This document shows, piece by piece, positions 32,824 through 44,200 of a stretch of 64,000 nt of DNA (position 1 is its first letter; each line of letters starts with the position of its first letter). This DNA comes from Eupeodes corollae (taxonomy: Eukaryota; Arthropoda; Insecta; Diptera; Syrphidae). The notes under the pieces are model-generated. The model was not told the DNA's origin. It made no database searches and worked only from the letters and a program-made list of their open reading frames with translations. The stretch covers positions 24,625,946 through 24,689,945 of the forward strand of contig NC_079148.1 in the NCBI RefSeq assembly GCF_945859685.1. Reading direction: 5' to 3'. The position numbers and the translations under genes were made by a program.

Positions 32824-33780
32824 ATGAAACCAATTTTACTTGTCCATGGTGGTGCAGGCGATATACCAGCAAGTCGAGTGTCTGGCAAGTTGGACGGTAT
32901 CAAGAAGTCACTTCGCGATGGTTTTAAATTACTCAACAATGGACAGTCATCATTGGACGCAGTTGAAGAAGCTGTTCGCAGTATGGAATTGGATGATAAT
33001 TTTAATGCTGGCTATGGATCGTGTCTCAACAGCGATGGAATCGTTGAAATGGACGCTAGCATAATGGAGGGAAAATATCTCAAAGCTGGATGCTTAACTC
33101 TTTTGCAAGACATAATGCATCCAATTTCGGTGGCACGCAAAGTCATGGAGAAAACCAATCACACATTTATTGGCGGTGAAAGTGCCTTGAAATTCGCAGA
33201 GACACACAATTTTAAGCCCTTAACAAAGGGTTCATTGGTTACAGAAAATGCAAAATTGGCATTGGATGAGTTTAAGGAACGCCAAGCAAAAGGTCTCGAT
33301 ACGATTTTCTCTCCAACTGAATTAGATAAAAAGTCTGTAGAAGAATTGGGAGAGACAGTCGGTGCAGTTGCTATTGATGTCGATGGAAATATTGCCGCAG
33401 CGACATCGACTGGAGGGATCACAGGAAAAATGCCTGGTCGAATTGGAGATAGTCCAATTTTAGGTTGTGGCACCTATGCTGATAATGAAATCGGTGGAGT
33501 ATCCACGACGGGTCATGGAGAAACCATAATGCGTTTCAATCTAGCCCAGCGGATTCTACAGCTAATAAGTCTCAAGCAAGTTCCTGTCCAGCAAGCAACA
33601 GAAGATGCTACTAGAGAGATGACACAGAGGCTGATTGGTACTGGAGGAGCTATTACACTTGACAAGCAGGGTGAAGTTGGGATTTATTTCTCCTCAGAAA
33701 GGATGGCTTGGGGTTATGTGAAAGATAATAAATTAATCTACGGTATAAATAAGGGAGAGATTTACAGAGAGGATTTGTAA
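32824..33780 (+). CDS. isoaspartyl peptidase/L-asparaginase (ASRGL1 type), paralogue 2
   Basis: A 318-residue single-exon gene in the same orientation as the 23459 paralogue and of equal length. It has the canonical N-terminal loop VHGGAGDI (H8), a proposed nucleophile at T178 (GETVGAVAID), GRIGDSPILG (R206, D209) and STTGHGE (T229, G230), all placed as in the family. The expected activity is autocleavage at Glu177-Thr178 and hydrolysis of beta-aspartyl peptides and asparagine in the cytosol. Protein similarity to paralogue 1 is high over the whole length, but DNA similarity is patchy: almost identical in 33282-33380 and 33110-33160, lower elsewhere. It has its own TATA promoter and lacks the 5' UTR intron proposed for paralogue 1. 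Confidence 0.95.
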   Translation: MKPILLVHGGAGDIPASRVSGKLDGIKKSLRDGFKLLNNGQSSLDAVEEAVRSMELDDNFNAGYGSCLNSDGIVEMDASIMEGKYLKAGCLTLLQDIMHPISVARKVMEKTNHTFIGGESALKFAETHNFKPLTKGSLVTENAKLALDEFKERQAKGLDTIFSPTELDKKSVEELGETVGAVAIDVDGNIAAATSTGGITGKMPGRIGDSPILGCGTYADNEIGGVSTTGHGETIMRFNLAQRILQLISLKQVPVQQATEDATREMTQRLIGTGGAITLDKQGEVGIYFSSERMAWGYVKDNKLIYGINKGEIYREDL

Positions 33781-34188
33781 TTGAGTGAAATTCCTACACA
33801 AATTTAAAATTAGCTTTTGTTTAAAAAATAATTGATTGATTTTGTTTAAAAGACATAAAAACAAGCTTACATAATTTTTTAAGAAATTGTGTATTAAAAA
33901 AAAAGGAACAGGAACTTTTGTAAGATTTCTTTTATTGAATATTGTTATCTATTTCTCTTACCCTTTTGTTCTTCCCTACAATGTATATATATAAATCATA
34001 TATACAATACATACGTTCATTATATAATTTTATGTACCTATTTATATTTCCTAACTTTACATTTATGCTACAAAATAAAAACCACTTAAAAATAACACCA
34101 AACGAAAAATTTCACACAAACTAAAACACAGAAATTCCGATTAAAATCTTATCATTTTTATAACTTATTTAATGTGTCAGCTGCTATG
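33781..34188. other. spacer between convergent genes
   Basis: AT-rich spacer between the convergently transcribed asparaginase 2 and SPRING1-like genes. It holds their 3' ends; no clear poly(A) signal could be assigned. Confidence 0.4.
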
Positions 34189-34877
34189 TTAATGGACAGC
34201 AATTCCAGAGACTTCTTTTTGAGACTCGTGGGCTTCTGTCTCACCATAGCAATGCTTTGTCTTAGGATCACGATATTTGTTCTCATGTTGAACCGAGTGT
34301 GAATTGGTGCGACATTTGACAAGACACAATTCGAATTGATCCTGCACTGAGGCAAAAACCGCCGACTGTCTCCCTGAAGCTTTTGACAGTACCTTTTCGA
34401 GAATGTCACGCTTTAAGGGATGTGCACAACATGATACACAATATTCATAAATGGCACAGCAGTGTGCATCGTTACAGGTCTCGCAGCTATAGTATTTGGT
34501 TGCATCGGTTTCGACATTGCAACATCCTGTCCAGAGCAGATCCGAGCGCTGACAAACATAGCCTCTGTCATCAACTATGAGAACTTTTCCTTGAACAGAA
34601 TTACGGCAAGTTGCCGTAAGGTCGTTGGTTCTATTGGTCTCCTCTTGTAGGGTGCGCCAGATCATTGGCTTTTCACGGCGGATTTCGAATTCGTCTGCCT
34701 CCATCGACAGTGGTCCACCCTTGAAAACAAAACAAAGAAATTAGTCATGTTCAAAATGGAGCAAGACTTTCATACATTTCCCATTAGATTGACCAAGCAG
34801 TATGTGAGGGAAAACAAGAAGATAATACCCAAGACAAGCCGTCGCCGGATAAATCGCAGAATAGCCGCATACCACAT
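34189..34877 (-). CDS. SPRING1/C12orf49 homologue (Golgi SREBP-pathway regulator)
   Basis: Two exons: 34877-34776 (34 codons) and 34719-34189 (176 codons plus stop), with a 56-bp GT-AG intron. The product is 210 aa, close to the roughly 205 aa of the vertebrate protein. Exon 1 encodes MWYAAILRFIRRR followed by a hydrophobic anchor of about 20 residues (LVLGIIFLFSLTYCLV), giving a type II Golgi membrane protein. The luminal part has the family's conserved cysteines: CRNSVQGK, GYVCQRSDLLWTGCC, CETCNDAHCCAIYEYCVSCC and FELCLVKCRTNSHSVQHEN. Known SPRING1 supports SREBP processing through SCAP and site-1 protease. Flies have this pathway, so a conserved role is plausible but inferred. The start was chosen because it supplies the membrane anchor and an in-frame splice. 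Confidence 0.9.
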
Positions 34878-35569
34878 GGTAAACACATCAAAATATCGGA
34901 GCGCAGCAAACGTTGCTTAGTATTTTGCTTGCAAACAGGCATCACATCACAGATTTTTCACAAATTTCTATACGAGGTCGCAATGCCTCAATCAATTTTA
35001 GGTAGAATTATTATTATTGAATATTTTACTAATCTCGTTAATGTTAAATTGTTTAAATAATATAAAAAATAAATTTGAAATAAATTTGTAAAAACAAATA
35101 TTCTGAGAAAATTTGTGTTGACATTTGACACTAATTACAGATAAGTACTCGTTCAAATCTATAGCGAGTATTTTGTTCGTTGGTAAGAGGTTTGTGCATA
35201 CGATACAACCTAAGTAACGAGATAAAAGAAATTCTATAGAGTTGTCGTCTGCTGGTTTTTAAAAATTAGAACCATAATATGGCGTTACGGATTGTACAGT
35301 GTATATATATTTATTATAGTACTATTATGAAGAGAAACGATCGAAGTGACATCTGAGAGGCGTGGAGATGATTGAATTTGATCCCTTTTTTTATACCCCT
35401 AAATAGTTTAGAGGAGTTGAGAATGAGGGAAAATACAACAATAATTAAAGAATAGAAAATAGAGAAAAACATATGCAAATATAGTAGGAGATCGAGGGAG
35501 ACAATGCGCGCATTCACAAAACTAGTGACTACGTAGTCAAAATTCAACTAGCTTTGTGAATTCAAAATT
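34878..35569. other. intergenic, nothing recognised
   Basis: The upstream region of the SPRING1-like gene presumably holds its promoter near 34880-34960, but no TATA box stands out. The rest is AT-rich without support for a feature. Confidence 0.35.
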
Positions 35570-37625
35570 GCACCACAGAGCTAGTCAATCCGGAAGGATT
35601 TCAGACCTAAGCTTAACATATTTTGTGCTAAAAACCTTGGAGCCCATTCTTGATTACTATATTAGAGAAATCCTAGTTGGACGACCTCTCGAAAGCTCTC
35701 AGCATGCTTATCTTAAGGGCAAATCGACGGAAACTGCCCTCCATGACGTACTTTAGGAAAAACAATCCATTATAAAGAATTTACTCTTGCCATAGAAGGT
35801 GCTTTAACAACGTCCTTACCGAATCCATAGAAGGAACGCTCGTTAAGTTCGGTGTAGAAGAATTCATTCGAAAATGGATTATTTCCATGATCAGTGGTAG
35901 GAAGATTCGAGCCACTCTAGGCAATACAATCGCAACAAAACACGTGAGTAGGAGAACACCCCAGGGTGGTGTTCTTTCACCTCTTCTATGGCTTCTGGTC
36001 ATGGATACAATTCTCGTTAAATTAGAGAGATGTGGAGTGAAGGCGGTAGCCTATGCGGATGATTTAGTGCTATTGGTGTCAGAAAAGTACACCTCTGTGA
36101 TTAGTGAAATCACGGAGTCATCTTTGAAGAAAGTAAGCAGCTGTGGACTAGGAGTTAACCAAAGTATAACTGAACTGTTTCTCTTTACAACCAAAACTAA
36201 AGTACCGCCCTTCACGCTACCTCGACTCAACGTTCAAATCCTATCATTGTCTTCCAGTGCAATATATTTGGGAGTTATACTCGACCCTAAACTAAACTGG
36301 AAACTAAATATTGAACTACGGGTTGAGAAGGCCTGTGTTGCCTTCTACCCCTGCAGCAAAACTTTTGGCAAAAAGTGGAAACTTCAGTCGAAGAAGTCGA
36401 AGTACGTCCAATCTTAACAATATGGTTCAATTATGTGGTAGCCTACTCTTAGTAAAGCCTATAATATTGATATGCTAAAGAAGGTTCAGAGAACAGCTTG
36501 CGTGGGCACCACAGGGGCCATGCGTACTTCCCTTAAACGTTATTTTGGATCTTCTACCAATCGACCTTTTTATTAAATACATAGTTTCCTGCAGCGCTAT
36601 TAGACTGAAGGAATCAAACAGCTGGTTGTCAAAACCTCAGATATTATCTCGGTAGTAAGGTAAGGGTTTTAAGGTTATTTTCCTATTTAGAGAAGATTGG
36701 GAGGATGACATAGTGTCGATAGGTTTCGACACAACCATCTTTACTGACGGGTCAAAAATGGAGTGCGGAGTTGGTTCTGGGATCCTTTCTGAATCCCTAA
36801 ATGTAGCTAAATCCTTTAGGCTTCCTGACTTTGCTTTTCAGGCTGAACTGCTGGCAATAATGGAGGCATGTAAGATACTTAAACAAAGCCCAAACCAAAA
36901 CCGAAATGCGGCTATCTTCACAGACAGTCAGGCAGCTGTCAAAGCCATTAACTCGGCCATATCCTCATCTAAATTGGTCTAGCAATGTCGCGATGAGCTT
37001 GCGATCCTGAATATTAACCTCGGTGTTACCCTGATCTGGGTTCCGGGCCATAGTTGTATCGTGGGAAATGAACGGGCTGACGAGCTAGGCAAGGATCGGC
37101 CCATCGTAGCTCACTTGCGGAAATGGTTAACATTCTCTTTTCTATCTACCAAACTGAATCAAACCGAAGGTGGAGCAATTTACCAAACTGCATTATATCT
37201 AGGAAGATATGGCCCACCTATAATAAAACCCGTACAAACGATCTTCTATGCAGGCCAAGGCAAGACATAGCCAGTATTGTTGCGGTTTGTACCGGACATT
37301 GGCCTATAGGAGAGAAGTTGTAGTAGTTGTAGTTGTAGTGATCAAAGAGAAAGTGAAACGATAATCCATTTCCTCTGCAAATGTCCTGCTTTGGCAAATA
37401 CTAGCATGAAATGCTTTGGAAAAGCATTCTTCACGAACTTGATGAGCTATCTGAGACAAAGATTAGAGACCTACTCTTTTTTCTCAGTGCGACAAAATGG
37501 CTCTAACATAATCGCTATGAAGCTTCTCCATAAATCTTTCCCTTTCTATTACAGGTCAAACGGGTTTTTGGTATCAAAACGGTGCACTACAGCGCTAATT
37601 GGATCTCAAGCTAGGTTGCCTTGAG
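35570..37625 (+). pseudogene. LOA/R1-type LINE, RT and RNase H part, broken
   Basis: Several frames together give an RT (VLKTLEPILDYYIRE, SSQHAYLKGKSTETALHDVL, RRTPQGGVLSPLLW, AVAYADDLVLLVS, YLGVILDPKLNWKLN), then an RNase H domain (FTDGSKMECGVGSG, AIFTDSQAAVKAI, WVPGHSCIVGNERADELG) and a C-terminal Cys-rich end (HFLCKCPALA). The RT-RNase H order and Cys-rich tail fit the LOA/I/R1 group of insect LINEs. Stops, frameshifts near 35755-35800, 36420-36700 and 36980, and a missing endonuclease make it dead. The element adjoins the MADF-BESS fragment at 37745. Confidence 0.85.
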
Positions 37626-37744
37626 ATCGTCATTTCTACCATCTCCACCACATTCATATACCATTGAAAGAATCAGTAGCTTGTTAGAAATTATAACAAT
37701 ATTTTAAATATTGAATTAATTTAAATTTTTGTTGTTTGTTCCCG

Positions 37745-38270
37745 GATTCTCCGGGAAATTCTAGAAACTCTCTAGTGCCTAAAAGTTTTTCAAATACAAC
37801 CACTTCGTATGCTAACGCACGATATCGCAAAAACAAATTGAAACGTTCACTTCCCACCAATAATGCTTTAGTGATTGGAAGTCTTATTAAAAAATTAAAG
37901 CCAACACTAGAAGAAGAAGATGGTAAATTAAATGACCAAAATATTAATGAATTCGATTATTTCTGTAAGAGTCTTCCCATACAATTGAAAAGAATGCCCT
38001 TGCAAAGGGCTATTGTTTGTCAAGAGAAATTACAAAACTTCATGACAAAAGAACGTCTATTTCAATTATCTGAGCCATATCTTTCATCGTTGCCGATCTC
38101 TGACAATGACGATTATGATAATGGTATTCTAAATCAAAGTTCCGAACATAACTCTGTGATATCATCAACAGAGCCCGTATTACATCCAACTATTGATGCT
38201 CAACAGTTCGAGATGAAATTAGAAGAGATGAAATTAAAAGACGGAAGCGAATATATGGAATATATATACA
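37745..38270 (+). pseudogene. partial inverted copy of the MADF-BESS gene (BESS exon only)
   Basis: Resembles codons of exon 2 of the gene at 41238-44777, from about residue 141 to near the C-terminus: SYANARYRKNKLKRSLPTNN, the BESS region FDYFCKSLPIQLKRMPLQRA, KERLFQLSEPYLSSLPISDN and SSEHNSVISSTEP. There is no MADF exon upstream and no splice acceptor at its start. At the end a 21-bp partial repeat (GAGATGAAATTA twice) breaks the match, and the reading continues into unrelated sequence until 38347. The frame is otherwise open, so the copy is fairly young. I treat it as a truncated duplicate rather than a gene. Confidence 0.75.
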
Positions 38271-38517
38271 ATGGATTGTATAGTCTGCATTTTAGACTTA
38301 AACGGTCATTAATTTTTTGTTTTCAAAAGAAAAGGTTAATAAAATAAAATTTCATATCATTGTATGGTTTGGATTTTGAGTGGAACAAACAAATATTAAA
38401 AAAAAAGGATCTTTCAACAACAATTAAATTTGCAGCACCAATATAATAGACCTGAGCTTAAGCCAGCTTAAGGCAACGAACCAATACGCCGCCTTAACCT
38501 TATATGTCACTAAGCAT

Positions 38518-38966
38518 AAAGCCTAGTACATACTTCCTCGTGAAGTGAACGTTCGCCAGTGGAGAAAGTGAACTTTTGACATTGCTCACTGGTACACACT
38601 TGTGAGTACACGTTGTGAACATTTGACGTTTCAAAAACACTCTAATGAAGACATAAAATGCTGTTTTTGAGAGGCGAACATCGTCAACTTCATCAGTTGT
38701 ATCTTCAAATAGGTATTCTATTTCATATGACACCATTTTAACTTTTTTTTTAGAACAACGCGCAAGCAGCCACAAACTTTAAAATGCGGAAACCAAATGT
38801 CAAAGCTTCACCAACAGTTCCCGTACATTTTGCACGTGAATTGCCCGTGAACGAAAACTCTCCACTTTGTTCTCCACTCAGCTTCACGAGCAAGTTCACG
38901 GGTGAACCAAAAACTGAAATTTGTATGGGTTCACGAGATGGTTCACAAGTATGTACTAGGCTTAGG
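38518..38966. mobile_element. MITE, about 450 bp, TIR AGCCTAGTACATACTT
   Basis: AGCCTAGTACATACTT at the left is inverted at the right (AAGTATGTACTAGGCT). The inner parts are also inverted-repeat-like (TTCACGAG words at both ends). Short open frames inside cross the inverted repeats and are not genes. Confidence 0.75.
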
Positions 38967-39884
38967 TTCTGCTCAATTTCGTTAACTTTCGCTTAAACAA
39001 ATGTCAAATTTGCTTAAGTTACTTATACATTACGTTTACTTTTTATTTGGTTATTTTTGTTACTTTTTGTTTTGACGATAACTTCTGATAACTTTTCGTT
39101 CGGTTTTGACATTAGCTTACTTTCGTTTAAGTTGTTGCGGACGCCTGGACATCTTCGAGTCCTTAGTTGTAATTTGATACTAATTTTGTCTTATGTTCGT
39201 ATTCAGACTTCGTGAATGACCATTTTTACATGTTATTGTTTGTTATGGGTTATACGTTTTGTTGTTACCTTAATGATTGTAATTTTAACATAATTATGTG
39301 AATAAACTTCCGCCAAACGCATACAAAAAGGACGAAAAATATTTTCTTTGCTTTTGTTGTTTCGCACCAGCGAAGCAATCTCGTGCTGATTTTTTTTCAG
39401 TTGTATCGAGGGTAGCGGAGTGGACATAGAACTAAGATGACCTGAACCCGATTATCGACCAACAATCTTGGGGGTATCCAACACTGGTCGCGGATACCTA
39501 AAGGTAGAGTGGATGGCCTCACTGCACTAACATCCGCAGTGCCCTGATGTGCCAATAGTCCGTCCGTTTATGTGTTTCCTTACCTTTTCCTTATTCCTTG
39601 GCCTGATATATGTTTTTGTCTGCAGGCGAGGTTAAGTTTCGGGAGCAAGATCCCCCCGTCCGACGAGCTGACGAAATGCACCGCAAGCAGGCCGTAAGCA
39701 GGCTCCCCGGAGCTCAACAATCCCACCTAACATTTTCCAAATCTTCCTATATCTTTTTCCCACTTTATCCTTATCCTACCCTTCCACTTCACCTACCTCC
39801 ACACCTCTTGCCGCGCAACAAAGTCTATTTTAGTTGGGCCTTAAACCTTCTTCTCTCTTCAAATTTCTTCACAACTTCACAAAT
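38967..39884. other. intergenic with a GC-richer unknown stretch (39410-39850)
   Basis: From about 39410 to 39850 the sequence is clearly GC-richer and pyrimidine-structured, with blocks such as GATCCCCCCGTCCGACGAGC and CACTTCACCTACCTCCACAC. This suggests the remains of a transposon (perhaps a LINE UTR) or an exon-like piece. No protein motif was recognised in any frame. Confidence 0.4.
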
Positions 39885-40775
39885 GGACGTCATAAAGGAC
39901 TTGAAAGTAATGAAAGTTTTTAATACCTGATTGGCCAGCTGCCAAAAAATTGCCTTCCCCTTCCAAGGTTACTTTATTAGAAAGTAGATTGGAAATTTGG
40001 TCAAGACAAATCTCCCTAAAGTAGTATTCACATGAGCGTGACCAACGAACGACGAATGAATTACAAAATGTGAGTTTATATACGTTTGAGACATATTTCC
40101 ACACAAATTCTTAACAAAACGATAGCAATTTTGTGTCTATTTGATTTATGATACATACTTTTACTTTTCAATATAATATATTAATAAATTTAAGAAAACA
40201 ACTTTATTCGTCACGAAAAAAATTATAGTTGATACGAACTGTCAACTTTTATTCGCGTTCCACATTATCCACACTTGCAACGAATAAAATAATCACGCGT
40301 ACTTAACCTAAAAAATCATTCTCATTTTGGTTTCGATGTTGAATGGTGTTCGGCTGTGGCTCCATTCGCGACGAATTAAAAACTCTCGTGTGAAAGAAAC
40401 GTCAAAATCGACGAATATTCGTTGGTCATGCTCATGTAAATAGTACTTAACAATCAAATCAATTCTAAATATGTCAAAATGACAACATATCAAGATTTTA
40501 TTGTACAATTAACTAAAAGCTAAACTTTATTACTCTGTGGAATATTTATTTCCTGCACAATTCCGTTTTGTTTTATGCAAAAATGTTTCTTGGCAAATTG
40601 GTAAAGGAATAAGCAATATTTGTTTAAAACACAACACAACTATGTTCTTAGTAGTTGTTGCACGATCAGTTGAGGGTAGAGGTCAGTACAGTAAAGTTCC
40701 GAATTCCTTGGTCAAAATTTACCTTCAAAAAAAGCTGTTGACTGTAAATTAAGTCCCTTATGTTGTCTGAGCCTG
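39885..40775. mobile_element. MITE family M, copy 3, with a nested MITE
   Basis: The left end has GACGTCATAAAGGACTTGAA and an inverted copy of the family's TTGGCCAGCTGCCAAAAAAT (39943-39962). The right end is AAGTCCCTTATGTTGTCTGA followed by GCCTGCCC (about 40768). The middle holds an unrelated MITE at 40021-40446. Confidence 0.65.
40021..40446. mobile_element. MITE, about 425 bp, nested in MITE M copy 3
   Basis: The left end is AGTATTCACATGAGCGTGAC with CAACGAACG; the right end on the other strand is AGTACTATTTACATGAGCAT with GACCAACGAA. This gives about 28-30 bp inverted repeats. Non-coding. Confidence 0.72.
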
Positions 40776-41159
40776 CCCTTAAAAGGTTATTTGAATGCCA
40801 ATCGATCTACTATTGTAAATGACAGCTGAGTTTGATAGGTGTCAGATGACATTAACATTAAAAACATGAACTCACTAAAAAATAATCTCACATAAACAAA
40901 TTATATCCTTGAAATTCACACTTTCTAATATAATTCGTCTTGCTTACGTGTTGTATAGAACGCATTTAAAAACAATTAGGTAACTGTGATAAATAAGATA
41001 AAAAGGCAGATCTTGAGATCAAAGCATATCACATGTTTATTTGTGGCATTCATTTTAATACACCATGAATGTTCTTACTTAATTTTAAATGCAAAAAGAA
41101 AAATTCCTGTAAATCTAGAATAATTCAACACAATTGTATTCATCTTAAACATTTCGACT

Positions 41160-41165
41160 TTTATT
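41160..41165 (-). terminator. poly(A) signal of the MADF-BESS gene
   Basis: AATAAA on the minus strand, about 73 nt after the stop codon at 41238. Confidence 0.6.
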
Positions 41166-41237
41166 AACTAGCATAGTTTTTCGTATACAATAATAATGTG
41201 AAAATCTAGAAAACTACAACCATATAAAGGCTAACAC

Positions 41238-44200
41238 TTAAAATACTTCTTCAATTTCTTTTTTCACTTCGGAAATATATTCACTTTCATCTTCTAATTT
41301 CATCTCGAACTGTTGATCATCAATAATTGGATGTAATGCAGGCTCTGTTGATGAAATCACAGAGTTATGTTCGGAACTTTGATTTTGAATGCCATCCCGA
41401 TCGTCGTCGTCGTCATCATCATTATCAGAGATCGGCAACGATGAAAGATATGGCTCAGATAATTGAAATAGACGTTCTTTTGTCATGACGTTTTGTAATT
41501 TCTCTTGACAAACAATAGCCCTTTGCAAGGGCATTCTTTTCAATTGTATGGCAAGACTCTTACAGAAATAATCGAATTCATTAATATTTGGGTCATTTAA
41601 TTTATCATCTTCTTCTTCTAGTGTTAGCTTTAATTTTTTAATAGGACTTCCAATTACTGACGCATTATTGGTGGGAAGTGAACGTTTCAATTGGTTTTTG
41701 CGATGTCGTGCGTTAGCATACGAATTTGTTGGATTTAAAAAACTTGTAGTCACTGGAGAGTTCGTAGAATTGTCTGGAGAATCTGCAGTGTCATTGCCGT
41801 TGTAAAGTTGAGTAGTATGTTGGTCCGTTTCAAAAGACATTTCATTATCCTGAAAAAAAAAAATCAAAATAACAAAAATATAAACTTATGAAATCTTTAA
41901 GATACTATACATTCTTATAAGACCTACTGATTCTTGCAGTTGTGTATGGTTTATATGTATGTATGTATATATGTACATTATACAAAATTGAAAAACACGA
42001 AAGGTTTATGTCAATCATAAAAGATTTTCGTGTTTAATTTATGTCAAAACTGTCAAAAGCTTCCATTTCAACTTCTAACTTTCTTACTGGATCTTCCATT
42101 GAAGTCTAATTTTTAAAAGAATATTAATTTTTACCTGGCGAATGGAACACAATTGAAAATATATTTTCTTTGTCTTTCCTACTCTGAAACTGTTGGTGAA
42201 CTTAGGATCGCTTAGTATTTAGAGAAACTTAAACCAACAGAATTATTTTTAAATCAATCAATTTATTTTGACCAATGGAAATAAAAATGGTAAAATTTCG
42301 TTATTTTGACAGAATAAACTGGAAAACAAATTAATTTATTATATCTAAGAGACAAATGACTTTTACCGCAAAATAAAAATAGCTGCGACACCAACGCAGA
42401 AAAATGAGCGCTTGTGTACAAAATTTAACATAACGAGAAATAAAAATTAACATAACGAGTTATAAAAATTACCTACATTCGGATTTCTTACTTCCCATAG
42501 GAAGTTTTTTTAATGGGTCCGATTTGTCAAATTGAAAATTTTGACATTTCTCGACGTTTCAAGGTCCCTAGAGTCGAAATAAAAGATTTTTAGAGAGATG
42601 TCTGTGCGTGCGTGTGTACGTACGTTCGTACGTCCGTACGTTGGAGACGTTTTTTTCGTCTTCCATAGCTCAAGAACCAGAAGAGATAGCGACTTCAAAT
42701 AAATTTTGTTATACAGATAATAAGGCAGAAAGATGCAGAAAGGGCTCTCAAGAAAATTGCGTGGGTGGTTTTTTTTACCAGAGCAGTTTGAAAAAAAGGT
42801 GAACATTTTGGTTAACCCTAAATATCTTACGAATCAAAAACGCTAGAGACTTGAATTAAATTTTATATAATATATTGTAACGTGATACCAAAGAAGTATG
42901 TTTTTTGAAAAAATCCATTTATAGGTTTTTTTTATAAATCAAAAAAACTGAAAAAAAATTTGTCACCTCCAAAATTTTACGACTAAATATGATTTCATCT
43001 CCAAAACAATTTTGTGCAACGAAGAGTAATGTTTTTGACATCTGGTAAAATTTTGAGAAAAATCGAATTGACAGTTTTTTTTTATAAAAAATGAAAACCT
43101 AAAAAAAACATTACTCAAAGTTGGGAAAAATTGAATATCGATTTAAATATCTTTTCAAAAACTTGAGACTTAGGCTTTAAACTTATTTTATCTAATAAGA
43201 AATTTTGTTTTAAACATTCTGAAAAATGTTGAAAAAAATCGAATTGACAGTTTTTTTACAAAAAATAAAAACCCAAAAAAAAAATTAATACAAATTGAAT
43301 TTCGACTCAAATATCTTTCCAAAACTTTGAGATATTGGCTTTAATTTACATTGTTCTTTCAAAAAATATTGTTTTCAACATTTAGTAAAATTTTGAAAAA
43401 AATCGAATTGACAGTTTTCTTACAAAAAATTAAAAACCGAAAAAAAATTAACAAAAGTTGGTAAAAAATGATTTTCGACTCAAATATCATTCCAAAACTT
43501 TGAGATATTGGCTTTAATTAACTTTTTTCTTTCAAAAAATAGTGTTCTCAATATTTAGTTAAATGTTGAAAAAAATCGAATTGGCAGTTTTTTTAGAAAA
43601 AATTTAAAACCGAAAAAAAAATTAACAAAAGTTGGTAAAAAATGATTTTCGACTCAAATATCTTTTCAAAAATTTGAGATAATAGCTTCTAACTAATTTT
43701 TACTTATAAGAAATATTATTTTCAACATTAGGACAAGTTTTGAGAAAAATCGAATTGACAGTTTTTTTTACAAAAAATAAAAACCTAAAAAAAAATGTAT
43801 AAAAGTTGGTAAAAATTGATTTTCGATTCAAATATATTTTCAAAAATTGTAGATATTGGCCTTAAACTACTTTTATCTTTCAAAAATATTGTTTTTAACA
43901 TTCAGTAAAATTTTGAAAAAAAATCGAATTGACAGTTTTGTACAAAAAATTAAAAACATAAAAAAATTTAACAAAAGTTGGTAAAAATTTATTTTCGACT
44001 CCAATATCTTTTCAAAAATTTGAAATATTGGCTTCAAACTTATTTTATTTCACAGAAAATATTTTTTTCGATATTCACTAATTTTTATATAAAAATCCAA
44101 AAGTATGTTTTTTCATAAAAAAAAATAAAATCTTCAAAAAATAGTACGCAAATTTGGTAAAAATTGATACGAGAACATATAGACAAACTTTTAATCAAGA

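Noticed and set aside
33159..33473. Antisense open frames within both asparaginase genes (also 23860-24057)
   Set aside because: Mirror effects of codon use in the sense gene; no independent start, splice or domain signal.
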